From Blautia sp. (GTDB taxonomy: Bacteria > Bacillota > Clostridia > Lachnospirales > Lachnospiraceae), in NCBI GenBank assembly GCA_029257805.1, contig JARIAR010000067.1, forward strand, positions 1 to 64,000: DNA of 64,000 nt. The letters run 5' to 3'. Position 1 is the stretch's first letter; every line of letters starts with the position of its first letter. The notes under the pieces were generated by a model. It worked only from the letters and a program-made list of their open reading frames with translations, did not search any database and had not been told where the DNA came from. The position numbers were made by a program, and so were the translations under genes. This document shows positions 41,639 through 51,179 of the stretch, piece by piece.

Positions 41639-44479
41639 ATGGCAGAAGAAACAGAAAAAAAACAATTTATCAGAATCAGAGGAGCGAACGAAAATAATCT
41701 GAAAAATTTAAGTGTGGATATTCCAAGGGATAAGTTTGTAGTCCTGACAGGTCTGAGTGGTTCAGGTAAATCTTCGCTGGCATTTGATACCTTGTATGCA
41801 GAAGGACAGCGCCGTTATATGGAATCCTTATCTTCCTATGCCAGACAGTTTCTGGGACAGATGGAAAAGCCGGATGTAGAGAGCATTGAGGGACTGCCTC
41901 CTGCGATTTCCATCGATCAGAAATCCACAAATCGAAATCCACGTTCCACAGTAGGAACCGTAACCGAAATTTATGATTATTTTCGACTTCTGTATGCCAG
42001 AGTTGGGATTCCCCATTGTCCAAAATGTGGAAAAGAAATTTCCAGGCAGACAGTAGATCAGATGGTGGATCAGATCATGCTGCTTCCGGAACGTACAAAA
42101 CTTCAGCTTTTGGCACCTGTTGTAAGAGGAAGAAAAGGAACTCATGCCAAATTGTTGGAACATACAAAAAAAAGCGGCTATGTTCGTGTACAGATAGATG
42201 GAAGTCTGTATGAACTTTCAGAAGAGATCAGCCTCGATAAAAATAAAAAACATAATATCGAGATCATTGTAGACCGTCTTATTGTGAAACCGGGAATAGA
42301 AAAGAGACTTTCTGATTCCATCGAGACAGTTCTGGAATTGTCGGATGGGCTTCTTGTAGTCGATACAATGGACGGAAATGTCCTGAATTTCAGCCAAAGT
42401 TTTTCCTGTCCGGATTGCGGGATTAGTGTTGAAGAAATAGAGCCGAGAAGTTTTTCTTTTAATAATCCATTTGGTGCGTGCCCGGAATGTGCAGGTTTGG
42501 GATATAAAATGGAATTTGATCTGAATCTTATGATTCCGGATCCATCTCTTAGTATTGCGCAGGGGGCCATTGCAGTGATCGGATGGCAGTCCTGTACAGA
42601 TAAAGGGAGTTTTTCGGGAGCTATTTTAAATGCTTTGGCTGAAGAGTACGGGTTTAGTCTGGAGACACCGTTTCAGGATTATCCGGAAAAGATAAAAGAT
42701 ATTCTTGTGTATGGAACAAAAGGGCATTCTGTAAAAGTGCGTTATAAAGGACAGAGAGGAGAAGGTATTTACGACGTGGCCTTTCCTGGACTGATCCGAA
42801 ATGTGGAACAGCGTTATAGAGAAACGGGTTCGGATGCTATGAAGCAGGAATATGAATCTTTTATGCGGATTACACCATGTACTGCGTGTAAGGGGCAGAG
42901 ACTGAAAAAAGAATCTCTTGCGGTAACGGTAGCAGATAAAAATATTTATGAAATTACCAATATGTCTATTGAAAATCTGAAAAAATTCCTGGAAAATATG
43001 GAATTGCGGGAGCAGCAGAAACTGATTGGAAAGCAGATTTTAAAAGAAATTAAAGCAAGGGTTAGTTTTCTTTCTGATGTTGGATTAGATTACCTGTCTT
43101 TGGGAAGATCTACCGGTACCCTTTCCGGAGGAGAAGCACAAAGAATCCGTCTCGCAACGCAGATAGGATCCGGACTTGTAGGAGTGGCATATATTTTGGA
43201 TGAACCAAGCATTGGTCTTCATCAGAGAGATAACGATAAACTTCTTCGTTCTTTAATGCATCTTAGAGATTTGGGAAACAGTCTTATTGTGGTAGAACAT
43301 GATGAAGACACAATGCGGGCTGCAGATTGTATAGTGGACATTGGACCTGGAGCAGGGGAACATGGCGGTGAGCTTGTGGGAATGGGAACCGCAGAAGAAC
43401 TGATGAAAAATGAAAAGTCTGTTACAGGTGCGTATCTCAGTGGGAAACTAAAAATTCCGGTTCCTAAAGTGAGAAGAAAACCAACAGGTTATTTGAAGAT
43501 AAAAGGAGCGGCAGAAAATAATCTGAAGCATATTGATGTGGACATTCCTCTTGGAGTCATGACTTGCGTTACCGGTGTTTCCGGTTCCGGAAAAAGTTCG
43601 CTGATTAATGAAATTCTGTATAAGCGCCTTTCAAAAGACTTAAATCGGGCCAGGGTGATTCCAGGTAAACATGATGATATGATTGGAATGGAACAGCTGG
43701 ATAAAGTGATAGATATTGATCAGTCTCCTATTGGACGTACGCCACGGTCAAATCCGGCTACTTATACAGGGGTGTTCGATCAGATCCGAGATTTATTTGC
43801 CTCTACAGCAGAAGCAAAAGCAAAAGGCTATAAAAAGGGAAGATTTAGTTTTAATGTAAAAGGCGGACGATGTGAAGCCTGCAGCGGTGATGGTATCATC
43901 AAAATTGAAATGCATTTTCTTCCGGATGTTTATGTGCCATGTGAAGTGTGTAAAGGAAAAAGATATAATAGGGAAACTCTGGAAGTAAAATATAAGGATA
44001 AAAGTATTTACGATGTGCTGAACATGACCGTGGAAGAGGCATTATCGTTTTTTGAAAATATTCCATCTATCAGAAGAAAAATAGAAACGCTTTATGATGT
44101 AGGTCTGTCTTATATTCGTCTTGGTCAGCCTTCCACTACTCTTTCCGGAGGAGAGGCTCAGAGAATTAAACTGGCTTCTGAGTTAAGTAAAAGAAGTACA
44201 GGGAAGACGATTTATATTCTGGATGAGCCTACTACAGGACTTCATTTTGCGGATGTGCATAAGCTGATTGAAATTTTAAAACGTCTGTCAGAAGGCGGGA
44301 ATACGGTTGTTGTAATTGAACATAATCTGGATGTGATTAAAACGGCGGATTATATTATTGATATTGGTCCTGAAGGCGGCGATAAGGGCGGCACAGTCAT
44401 TGCAAAGGGAACCCCGGAAGAGGTAGCAGGGAATCCCGGGTCTTATACAGGTCAATATATTGCAAAATGTCTGAAATAA
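41639..44479 (+). CDS. uvrA: excinuclease ABC subunit A
   Basis: 946 aa from ATG 41639, chosen because GGAGG is 5 bases ahead; the in-frame ATG at 41627 lacks one. Two ABC ATPase halves with Walker [11 protein letters not shown] (about 35) and [10 protein letters not shown] (about 650), signatures LSGGEAQRI twice, Walker [10 protein letters not shown] and ILDEPTTGL. Zinc fingers: CPDCG with CPECAG (about 257-285), and CEAC with CEVC (about 744-770). It scans DNA for lesions in nucleotide excision repair with UvrB and UvrC, which are not in the window. It follows hemW at 20 bp. Confidence 0.97.
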   Translation: MAEETEKKQFIRIRGANENNLKNLSVDIPRDKFVVLTGLSGSGKSSLAFDTLYAEGQRRYMESLSSYARQFLGQMEKPDVESIEGLPPAISIDQKSTNRNPRSTVGTVTEIYDYFRLLYARVGIPHCPKCGKEISRQTVDQMVDQIMLLPERTKLQLLAPVVRGRKGTHAKLLEHTKKSGYVRVQIDGSLYELSEEISLDKNKKHNIEIIVDRLIVKPGIEKRLSDSIETVLELSDGLLVVDTMDGNVLNFSQSFSCPDCGISVEEIEPRSFSFNNPFGACPECAGLGYKMEFDLNLMIPDPSLSIAQGAIAVIGWQSCTDKGSFSGAILNALAEEYGFSLETPFQDYPEKIKDILVYGTKGHSVKVRYKGQRGEGIYDVAFPGLIRNVEQRYRETGSDAMKQEYESFMRITPCTACKGQRLKKESLAVTVADKNIYEITNMSIENLKKFLENMELREQQKLIGKQILKEIKARVSFLSDVGLDYLSLGRSTGTLSGGEAQRIRLATQIGSGLVGVAYILDEPSIGLHQRDNDKLLRSLMHLRDLGNSLIVVEHDEDTMRAADCIVDIGPGAGEHGGELVGMGTAEELMKNEKSVTGAYLSGKLKIPVPKVRRKPTGYLKIKGAAENNLKHIDVDIPLGVMTCVTGVSGSGKSSLINEILYKRLSKDLNRARVIPGKHDDMIGMEQLDKVIDIDQSPIGRTPRSNPATYTGVFDQIRDLFASTAEAKAKGYKKGRFSFNVKGGRCEACSGDGIIKIEMHFLPDVYVPCEVCKGKRYNRETLEVKYKDKSIYDVLNMTVEEALSFFENIPSIRRKIETLYDVGLSYIRLGQPSTTLSGGEAQRIKLASELSKRSTGKTIYILDEPTTGLHFADVHKLIEILKRLSEGGNTVVVIEHNLDVIKTADYIIDIGPEGGDKGGTVIAKGTPEEVAGNPGSYTGQYIAKCLK

Positions 44480-44491
44480 AAAAGGTAACTC

Positions 44492-44520
44492 TTTCATTTG
44501 TTCTAAGATTTGTATATAAT
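44492..44520 (+). promoter_or_regulatory. possible promoter of mreB
   Basis: TTTCAT and a perfect TATAAT with 17 bp between, in the uvrA-mreB gap. Confidence 0.5.
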
Positions 44521-44558
44521 AGAAGAAAAGAAGACAAGCAGATCAGAGAGGAATAAAA

Positions 44559-45545
44559 ATGCCGGCAAGTGATATTGGAATTGATATTGGAACCAGAAAT
44601 AGTCTGGTATATTCTACAGGAAAAGGAATTGTTCTGCAGGAACCATCTGTGGTTATATATGATAAAAATACAGAGAAAATCAGGGCAATCGGAGAAGAAG
44701 CCCGACAAATGGCAGCACATGCCAATTCGAATATGGAAGTGATATGGCCGATCCGTCAGGGCGTAATTGTGGATTATAATGTATTGGAAAAAATGTTGAA
44801 ATTTTTTGTTTCAAAAGCAATGGGGCGTCGGGCATTTCGTAAACCGCGTATCAGTATTTGTGTTCCCAGCGGAATTACAGAAATTGAACGAAAAGCGGTT
44901 GAGGAAGCAACGTATCAGTCCGGTGCCCGCCGGGTATATCTTGCGGAAGAACCAATTGCTGCGGCCATTGGTTCTGGTGTGGATATTACAAAGCCTTTTG
45001 GGAATCTGATTGTGGATATTGGAGCAGGAACAACAGATGTTGCAGTAGTGTCTGTTGGGGGTGTGGTTGTGTCTGCTTCCCTTAAAGTGGCAGGAGACAA
45101 TTTTAACCATGCCATTATGCGATATATTCGAGAAAAACATAGTTTGTTTATTGGAGAAGATACAGCGGAATCTATTAAAATTCAGATAGGAACAGCATGT
45201 GAAGAAGCAGAAACCCGCACAATGGAAGTGAAGGGAAGAAATGTGATCACAGGTCTGCCCAAAGTGGCAACGCTTACTTCGGAAGAAATACGTGCGGCGT
45301 TGAAAGATGCAACAGGACAGATTGTAGAAGCAGTTCATGGTGTTTTGGAAAAGACACCGCCGGAACTTGCAGCAGATATTGTGGATCGGGGAATTGTTCT
45401 GACAGGAGGCGGTGCTATGCTTCATGGCATGGATACTTTAATTGAGCAGAAGACAGGTGTGAATACACTGACCGTGCAGGATGCAATGCTGGTAGCAGCT
45501 GTTGGAACAGGAAAATATGCAGAGATAATGGCGAAAATGGAATGA
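44559..45545 (+). CDS. mreB: MreB/Mbl-family rod-shape protein
   Basis: 328 aa actin homologue. Phosphate-1 loop IGIDIGTRNSLVY (6-18), VPSGITEIERKAV (about 103), AEEPIAAAIGSG (about 129), phosphate-2 VDIGAGTTDVAV (about 148) and adenosine loop GIVLTGGGAMLHGMD (about 278). Polymers under the membrane guide lateral wall synthesis. There is no mreC/mreD behind it, so this is an mbl/mreBH-type solitary copy, not the main mre operon. Preceded by GAGAGG. Confidence 0.94.
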   Translation: MPASDIGIDIGTRNSLVYSTGKGIVLQEPSVVIYDKNTEKIRAIGEEARQMAAHANSNMEVIWPIRQGVIVDYNVLEKMLKFFVSKAMGRRAFRKPRISICVPSGITEIERKAVEEATYQSGARRVYLAEEPIAAAIGSGVDITKPFGNLIVDIGAGTTDVAVVSVGGVVVSASLKVAGDNFNHAIMRYIREKHSLFIGEDTAESIKIQIGTACEEAETRTMEVKGRNVITGLPKVATLTSEEIRAALKDATGQIVEAVHGVLEKTPPELAADIVDRGIVLTGGGAMLHGMDTLIEQKTGVNTLTVQDAMLVAAVGTGKYAEIMAKME

Positions 45546-45547
45546 AA

Positions 45548-45583
45548 ACAGAAGAGGTGCTGCCCAGGCGGCACCTCTTCTGT
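45548..45583. repeat. perfect 13-bp inverted repeat after mreB
   Basis: ACAGAAGAGGTGC and GCACCTCTTCTGT flank a ten-base loop. There is no T-run on either side, so Rho-independent termination is doubtful. The stem core GAGGTGCTGCC is shared with the terminator at 28009. Confidence 0.7.
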
Positions 45584-45603
45584 CTCATACAGGAGAAGAC
45601 AAG

Positions 45604-47844
45604 ATGAGTGAAACGGTAACAGGTTATATTGATCATATTATTTTTCGCAATGACGATAATGGATATACAGTAATGGTGTTGAAGCAGGCAGGAGAAGAAG
45701 AGCTGACATGTGTAGGGACCTTTCCTGCAATTGTACAGGGCGCGACGATTGAGGCAGAAGGGACGTATATAAACCATCCCGTATACGGGCGCCAGTTTCA
45801 GATTGCATCCTATACAGAAAAGATGCCGGAAGATTCTCTGGCAATGGAGCGATATCTTGGTTCCGGCGCTATTAAGGGGATTGGAGCAGCTTTGGCAGCA
45901 AGAATTGTAAGAAGATTTGGGGAGGAAACACTACGTATTGTAGAGGAAGAACCAGAGCGCCTTTCAGAGGTAAAAGGTATTAGTGAAAAAAAGGCAAGAG
46001 AAATCGCTGCACAGATTGCAGAAAAAGCTGACATGCGCCGGGCAATGATATTTTTGCAGAAATATGGAGTATCTTTAAATCTTGGTGCGAAGATTTATCA
46101 AAAGTATGGACAGTCCCTTTACAATGTTCTTCAGGAAAATCCATATCGTCTTGCGGAGGATATTAGCGGGGTAGGGTTTAAAATAGCAGATGAAATAGCA
46201 GGGCGCATTGGGATCCATGCAGATTCAGATTACAGAATAAGAAGCGGAATGTTGTATGTTTTATTACAGGCATCAGGAGAAGGACATATCTATCTTACAA
46301 AAGCGGAATTGTTTCAAAGGGCCTCCAGACTTTTGGGAGTGGACGAGTCTTACATGGAAAAACATCTGATGGACATGGCAATTGACAGAAAACTGGTTTT
46401 GAAAGAAGACAGAAGTGGAACCATCGTGTATCCCAGTCAGCATTTTTATCTGGAATTAAATACAGCCCGTATGTTGTGCGAGTTGAATATTTCCTGTCCG
46501 GAAGATGAGAAGATGACAGAACGGAGAATTGCCCAGATCGAAAAGGAAACGGAGACCGTTCTGGATGAAATGCAGAAAAAAGCAGTTCGGGAAGCGGCGT
46601 CTCATGGATTGTTTGTTTTAACAGGAGGTCCCGGAACAGGAAAAACAACCACGATCAATGCGATCATTCGTTTTTTTGAAAGTGAAGGTGCAGAACTTCG
46701 CCTTGCAGCGCCAACCGGCCGTGCCGCAAAGAGAATGACAGAGGCAACCGGATATGAGGCCCAGACCATACATAGGTTGTTGGAACTTTCCGGTATGCCG
46801 GAAGGAGAGCATGAGGGACAGGCTGTTCAATTTGAAAGAAATGCACAGAACCCATTGGAAGCAGATGTGATCATTATTGATGAAATGTCAATGGTGGATA
46901 TTTTTCTTATGCATTCTCTTTTATTGGCAGTGACAGCCGGGACACGTCTGATCCTTGTAGGGGATGAAAATCAGCTTCCAAGTGTGGGACCGGGAAATGT
47001 ACTCAGGGATATTATAAGGAGCGGACAATTTCCGGTAGTGGAACTGACAAAGATCTTTCGTCAGGCGTCAGAGAGTGATATTGTGGTAAATGCACATAAG
47101 ATCAACAGAGGGGAACAGGTTACCATTACCAACAAGAGCCGGGATTTTTTCTTTTTAAAACGATATGATGCAGATATTATCATACGTGTGGTGATTGCAC
47201 TGATCCAGGAAAAAATGCCCAAATACGTACAGGCGAAACCATTTGAAATACAGGTGCTTACTCCTATGCGGAAAGGACTTCTTGGAGTGGAACGGTTAAA
47301 TCAGATTTTGCAGCGTTATCTGAATCCGCCGGAAAAGGGCAAGAAGGAAAAGGAATTTGGGAATCATATTTTCCGCGAAGGGGATAAAGTGATGCAGGTT
47401 AAAAATAATTATCAGCTGGAATGGGAAGTAAGAGGACGTTACGGGATTCCGGTAGAAAAAGGCGTAGGAGTATTTAACGGAGATACCGGGATTCTTGCAG
47501 AAATTAACGAATTTGCGGAAACAGCAACAATAGAATTTGAAGATGGGCGATGTGCAGAATATTCTTTTAAGCAAATGGAAGAACTGGAACTGGCATATGC
47601 CATTACCATTCATAAATCCCAGGGTTCGGAATACCCCGCTGTTGTAATCCCGCTGTTATCCGGTCCGCAGATGCTGATGAATCGCAATCTTTTGTATACG
47701 GCAGTCACAAGAGCGCGGAAATGTGTTACGATTGTGGGAAGTGAAGAAACTTTTAGTGAAATGATACAAAATGAAAAACAACAGCAGAGATACAGCTCTC
47801 TTGATATCAGAATTCAGGAGATGAGTCAGGAAGAGGAAAAATAG
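45604..47844 (+). CDS. recD2: RecD2-type ATP-dependent DNA helicase
   Basis: 746 aa. N-terminal OB-like and helix-hairpin-helix region (1-220), with GSGAIKGIGAALAARIV and VKGISEKKAREIA. Walker A GGPGTGKTTT at 341-350, Walker B VIIIDEMSMVDIFL (about 424-437), GDENQLPSVGPGNVL (about 456), and the C-terminal motif LAYAITIHKSQGSEYPAVVIPL (about 662) and TAVTRAR. The long N-terminal extension marks RecD2 (5'-3' SF1B helicase acting without RecBC) rather than RecD. It is involved in replication-fork repair. Ribosome site CAGGAGAAG. Confidence 0.94.
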   Translation: MSETVTGYIDHIIFRNDDNGYTVMVLKQAGEEELTCVGTFPAIVQGATIEAEGTYINHPVYGRQFQIASYTEKMPEDSLAMERYLGSGAIKGIGAALAARIVRRFGEETLRIVEEEPERLSEVKGISEKKAREIAAQIAEKADMRRAMIFLQKYGVSLNLGAKIYQKYGQSLYNVLQENPYRLAEDISGVGFKIADEIAGRIGIHADSDYRIRSGMLYVLLQASGEGHIYLTKAELFQRASRLLGVDESYMEKHLMDMAIDRKLVLKEDRSGTIVYPSQHFYLELNTARMLCELNISCPEDEKMTERRIAQIEKETETVLDEMQKKAVREAASHGLFVLTGGPGTGKTTTINAIIRFFESEGAELRLAAPTGRAAKRMTEATGYEAQTIHRLLELSGMPEGEHEGQAVQFERNAQNPLEADVIIIDEMSMVDIFLMHSLLLAVTAGTRLILVGDENQLPSVGPGNVLRDIIRSGQFPVVELTKIFRQASESDIVVNAHKINRGEQVTITNKSRDFFFLKRYDADIIIRVVIALIQEKMPKYVQAKPFEIQVLTPMRKGLLGVERLNQILQRYLNPPEKGKKEKEFGNHIFREGDKVMQVKNNYQLEWEVRGRYGIPVEKGVGVFNGDTGILAEINEFAETATIEFEDGRCAEYSFKQMEELELAYAITIHKSQGSEYPAVVIPLLSGPQMLMNRNLLYTAVTRARKCVTIVGSEETFSEMIQNEKQQQRYSSLDIRIQEMSQEEEK

Positions 47845-47874
47845 AGGAGCGTCATCGGGGAGAAAGGATGTTTC

Positions 47875-48573
47875 TTGAAAGAAAAGATTTTAAATATGAT
47901 TTATCCAAGGCACTGTCCCATGTGTCATGAAATTTTAAAAAATCAGAATCGGCTGATATGTCCGGAATGTGAAAAAGAATTACACCCTATTTCGGGTGCC
48001 AGGTGTATGAAATGCGGCAGACCGGTGGATAAAGAGGAAGAATATTGCAAAGAATGTGGAAAACATCATGCAAAATTCACCCAGGGAAAAAGTGTGTTTC
48101 TGTACAATGAGAAGTGGAAGCACTCTATTGAAAAATATAAATATTATGGATACAGGGAATATGGAGATTTTTATGCAAAAGCCATGTTTGCTTTTGCCGG
48201 AGACTCCATAGCGAGATGGAATCCGGATGTGATCCTACCGGTACCGCTTCACAGAAAAAAACAGAAAATAAGGGGATTTAATCAATCGGCGTATCTGGCA
48301 GAGCGAATCAGTCGTTTTAGCGGTATCCCGTATGAGGAAAATACCATTTACAAGCGGTGTATGACAAAGTCCCAAAAAAAGTTAAATGCACAGGAAAGGC
48401 GGAAAAATTTAAAAGGGGCATTTGGACTTTTGAGAGAGGTAAGAGGAAAATCTTTCCTGGTGATTGATGATGTATATACAACAGGCAGTACCATAGAGGC
48501 TGTAACAGAATGCCTTTTGGAAGGTGGCGCCGAAAAGGTTTATTTTCTCACATTATGCATGGGAATTCAATAA
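47875..48573 (+). CDS. comFC: ComF family phosphoribosyltransferase-like protein
   Basis: 232 aa from a TTG start with GAAAGGATG ahead; an ATG at 47896 (MIYPRHCPMC) is the alternative. Zinc-ribbon pairs CPMC, CPEC, CMKC and CKEC occur in residues 14-60. PRTase domain with PVPLHRKKQKIRGFNQSAYL and the PRPP loop VIDDVYTTGSTIEAV near 196-210. ComFC is needed for natural transformation and may carry DNA inward with ComFA; no comFA is adjacent. It follows recD2 at 30 bp. Confidence 0.92.
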   Translation: MKEKILNMIYPRHCPMCHEILKNQNRLICPECEKELHPISGARCMKCGRPVDKEEEYCKECGKHHAKFTQGKSVFLYNEKWKHSIEKYKYYGYREYGDFYAKAMFAFAGDSIARWNPDVILPVPLHRKKQKIRGFNQSAYLAERISRFSGIPYEENTIYKRCMTKSQKKLNAQERRKNLKGAFGLLREVRGKSFLVIDDVYTTGSTIEAVTECLLEGGAEKVYFLTLCMGIQ

Positions 48574-48590
48574 AAGGTTGGGAAAAATAC

Positions 48591-48619
48591 TTTTCATAGG
48601 TAGGGATATATGTTACAAT
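48591..48619 (+). promoter_or_regulatory. promoter of the 48.7-kb membrane-protein/c-di-AMP operon
   Basis: TTTTCA and TACAAT with 17 bp between, after comFC. No terminator is obvious before it. Confidence 0.5.
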
Positions 48620-48706
48620 CAAACTATATGGTTATTTCTCAATTACTGTATAAAAATATATGGCTGAAAATATAAAACAGCCGGAAAATATGAGGAGTCA
48701 TTTCAT

Positions 48707-49141
48707 ATGTTAAATGAAGAAAAAGTAAAGGTAATGACCAGACTTTCTATGTATGAGCACAGGGAAGGAAGAAAGTACCTTCCGGTCAGCAAATATTACA
48801 GAAGCGATTATATCGGTCTTGCGCTGATAAAAAATTTTTTCCTTGTGACAATAGGGTATGTTCTGATTCTTGCGGGTGTTGCAGCATATTTTGCAGAATA
48901 TCTTATGGACAACATTCATAAAATGAATCTGGTGAATCTGGGAGTTTATGCAGTTCTTGGATATGTGGGAATGTTGATTTTTTATTCGGTTTTAACGTAT
49001 GTTCAATATTCCATACGATATTACCGTGCCAAGAAAAGTGTAAAAGAATATTACATAGAATTGACAAAACTTGAGAAGATGTATGAACGAGAAGAAAAGA
49101 AAGCGGCAGGACGCACAAAAGCAGGAGGATATAGAAAATGA
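48707..49141 (+). CDS. unknown two-helix membrane protein
   Basis: 144 aa. A basic N-terminal segment (1-40, with RSDYIGLALIKNF), two membrane helices (about 41-66 and 77-103), then a cytoplasmic charged coiled-coil-like tail with many Lys, Glu and Arg (YYRAKKSVKEYYIELTKLEK). The tail overlaps the next gene by ATGA, suggesting a coupled pair. AGGAGTC precedes the ATG. I do not recognise a family. The linkage to a second membrane protein and then cdaA hints at an envelope role; function unknown. Confidence 0.8.
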   Translation: MLNEEKVKVMTRLSMYEHREGRKYLPVSKYYRSDYIGLALIKNFFLVTIGYVLILAGVAAYFAEYLMDNIHKMNLVNLGVYAVLGYVGMLIFYSVLTYVQYSIRYYRAKKSVKEYYIELTKLEKMYEREEKKAAGRTKAGGYRK

Positions 49142-50238
49142 CGGCTTTACTGGAATTAAAACAGAAAATTAAAAATCTGTACGGGCAGTATGAGGTATAT
49201 CTTCTGCCAATTATAAAATTTGTGGTGGCTCTTGTGTATTTTGTATGGATCAATGCAAACATGGGGTATATGAAGCAGCTGGACAGTGTTTTTATTGTAT
49301 TAATACTTGCGCTGATCTGTTCTATTCTCCCATCCGGCGTAACGGTTTTTGTGGGATTTTTACTGATGCTAGGTCATGCCTATGCACTGGGAATGGAAAC
49401 CGCAGCGTTTATGCTGATCCTGATTCTGTTTCTGGCTGTTCTGTTTCTTAGATTTAGTGCAGGACAGAATATTGTTCTTGTATGCACTCCCCTTTCCTTT
49501 GGATTTGGAGTTCCTGTGTTGCTTCCAATTGGAAGCGGGCTTTTGGGAAATGCCTTTGCAGCATTTCCGGCAGGAAGTGGTGTGATCCTTTATTATTTTA
49601 TTCGTTTTATCCGTGCACAGTCAGCAGCACTCCAGAATCCGGATGTTGAAATTTTTGATAAACTGAAAATTCTTACAGATGGACTTATGCAGAACTGGGC
49701 AATGTGGATTACGCTTGTTGCATTTGTAATGGTTATTATTCTGGTAAATATTATCCGTACACGTGCGTTTGACTATGCATGGAGGATTGCCATTGTGGCA
49801 GGTGGTGTGTGCTATGTGCTGGTAATGTTGGGTGGAAGCCTTTTTGTTGAGGTAACGGTATCAATGGTTACGTTAATCGTACAGACCGTATTGTCTCTGG
49901 TGGCTGGAATTATTCTGGAATTTTTTGTATTTGGAGGAGATTACAGTCGTACAGAGCGTCTGGAATATGAGGATGATGAATACTATTACTATGTAAAAGC
50001 AGTTCCAAAGGCATCTGTTTCAACTTCCGAGAGAAGTATTAAGAGAATTACGGCGCAGCCTGCAAAAGAAGAGAAAAAAGCAGAAGTAGACGTTGCTTCC
50101 TATGCAAATCCTATTTTCCACAGTGAAGAAAAAAAGAAAAAAGCAGAAGTAGAGAAGATGGTTTCTCCTGTTTCCAGAACAGAAGTGGATGAAGTGGATT
50201 TTGAGAAAAAACTGGAAGAGTCTTTAAAAGATTTATAA
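49138..50238 (+). CDS. unknown polytopic membrane protein with charged tail
   Basis: 366 aa. About eight membrane helices between 20 and 270, including paired helices around GMETAAFMLILILFLAVLF and FGFGVPVLLPIGSGLLG. From about 273 a long cytoplasmic tail rich in Asp, Tyr and Glu (YEDDEYYYYVKAVPK), then Lys/Glu runs, ends in EKKLEESLKDL. The tail looks like a docking region and is not a known domain. Its start overlaps the previous gene (ATGA). Next gene is cdaA, 53 bp away, with the weak GAGTTT/AAACTC hairpin between. Confidence 0.8.
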   Translation: MTALLELKQKIKNLYGQYEVYLLPIIKFVVALVYFVWINANMGYMKQLDSVFIVLILALICSILPSGVTVFVGFLLMLGHAYALGMETAAFMLILILFLAVLFLRFSAGQNIVLVCTPLSFGFGVPVLLPIGSGLLGNAFAAFPAGSGVILYYFIRFIRAQSAALQNPDVEIFDKLKILTDGLMQNWAMWITLVAFVMVIILVNIIRTRAFDYAWRIAIVAGGVCYVLVMLGGSLFVEVTVSMVTLIVQTVLSLVAGIILEFFVFGGDYSRTERLEYEDDEYYYYVKAVPKASVSTSERSIKRITAQPAKEEKKAEVDVASYANPIFHSEEKKKKAEVEKMVSPVSRTEVDEVDFEKKLEESLKDL

Positions 50239-50291
50239 GAGTTTAAAAAACTCATAAAATATGTAGAAAAATAATTGGAAAGGAGAGTGCC

Positions 50292-51179
50292 ATGGAGAGC
50301 GTTTCCTCTATATTATCAGGATTTTTTTCAAAAGTTTCCCTGCCGAGTGTGGGAATCATTGATGTGATAGAAATTATTTTGATATCTTTTTTCATATACC
50401 AGTTTATGGTGTGGATTAAATTTACAAGAGCATATACGTTATTGAAAGGCATTCTTGTAGTGCTGGCATTTATTTTTCTGGCATATATCTTTAAGATGAA
50501 TACGATTTTGTGGATCATCAGTAAGCTTTCCAATGTGCTGATCATTGGTGTGATCGTTATTTTCCAACCGGAATTACGAAAGATGTTGGAACAGCTTGGT
50601 CAGAAGAAAATCATGGCGACGATTATTCCGTTTGATACAGGAAAAGAAGTAAAAGAAAGATTTACAGACAAAACCATCAATGAGCTGGTAAAAGCCTGTT
50701 TTGATATGGGTGAGGTAAAGACAGGCGCGTTGATCGTAATAGAACAGGAAAATCGTCTTTCTGAGTATGAAAGAACGGGGATTAATGTGGATGCTGTACT
50801 GACCAGTCAGCTTCTGATTAATATTTTTGAGCATAATACCCCTCTTCACGATGGCGCTGTGATTGTCAGGGGGAATCGTGTGGCTGCTGCAACATGTTAT
50901 CTTCCACTTTCGGATAATATGGAATTAAGCAAGCAGCTGGGAACACGTCACAGAGCTGGTGTGGGAATCAGTGAGGTAAGTGATTCTCTTACCATCATTG
51001 TTTCGGAAGAAACAGGAAAAGTTTCTATTGCATATCGTGGTGAGCTTACACGAGGAATCAACAGTGCAACGCTTCGGGCGGCGCTTGTAAAAGCACAGAA
51101 TAAGACAGTTGTAGAAAATGGAAAACTGCGACATCTTTTGAAAGGGAGAGTGAGACATGAAGAAAAATCTGACAAATAA
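50292..51179 (+). CDS. cdaA: diadenylate cyclase CdaA
   Basis: 295 aa. Three N-terminal membrane helices (about 20-40, 46-66 and 70-92), then the DAC domain with DGA motif (187-189) in TPLHDGAVIVRGNR and RHR motif (219-221) in GTRHRAGVGISE. Condenses two ATP to c-di-AMP, the second messenger for osmolyte and potassium control and wall homeostasis. Translationally linked to cdaR, which overlaps by 23 bp. GGAAAGGAGAG precedes the ATG. Confidence 0.97.
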   Translation: MESVSSILSGFFSKVSLPSVGIIDVIEIILISFFIYQFMVWIKFTRAYTLLKGILVVLAFIFLAYIFKMNTILWIISKLSNVLIIGVIVIFQPELRKMLEQLGQKKIMATIIPFDTGKEVKERFTDKTINELVKACFDMGEVKTGALIVIEQENRLSEYERTGINVDAVLTSQLLINIFEHNTPLHDGAVIVRGNRVAAATCYLPLSDNMELSKQLGTRHRAGVGISEVSDSLTIIVSEETGKVSIAYRGELTRGINSATLRAALVKAQNKTVVENGKLRHLLKGRVRHEEKSDK

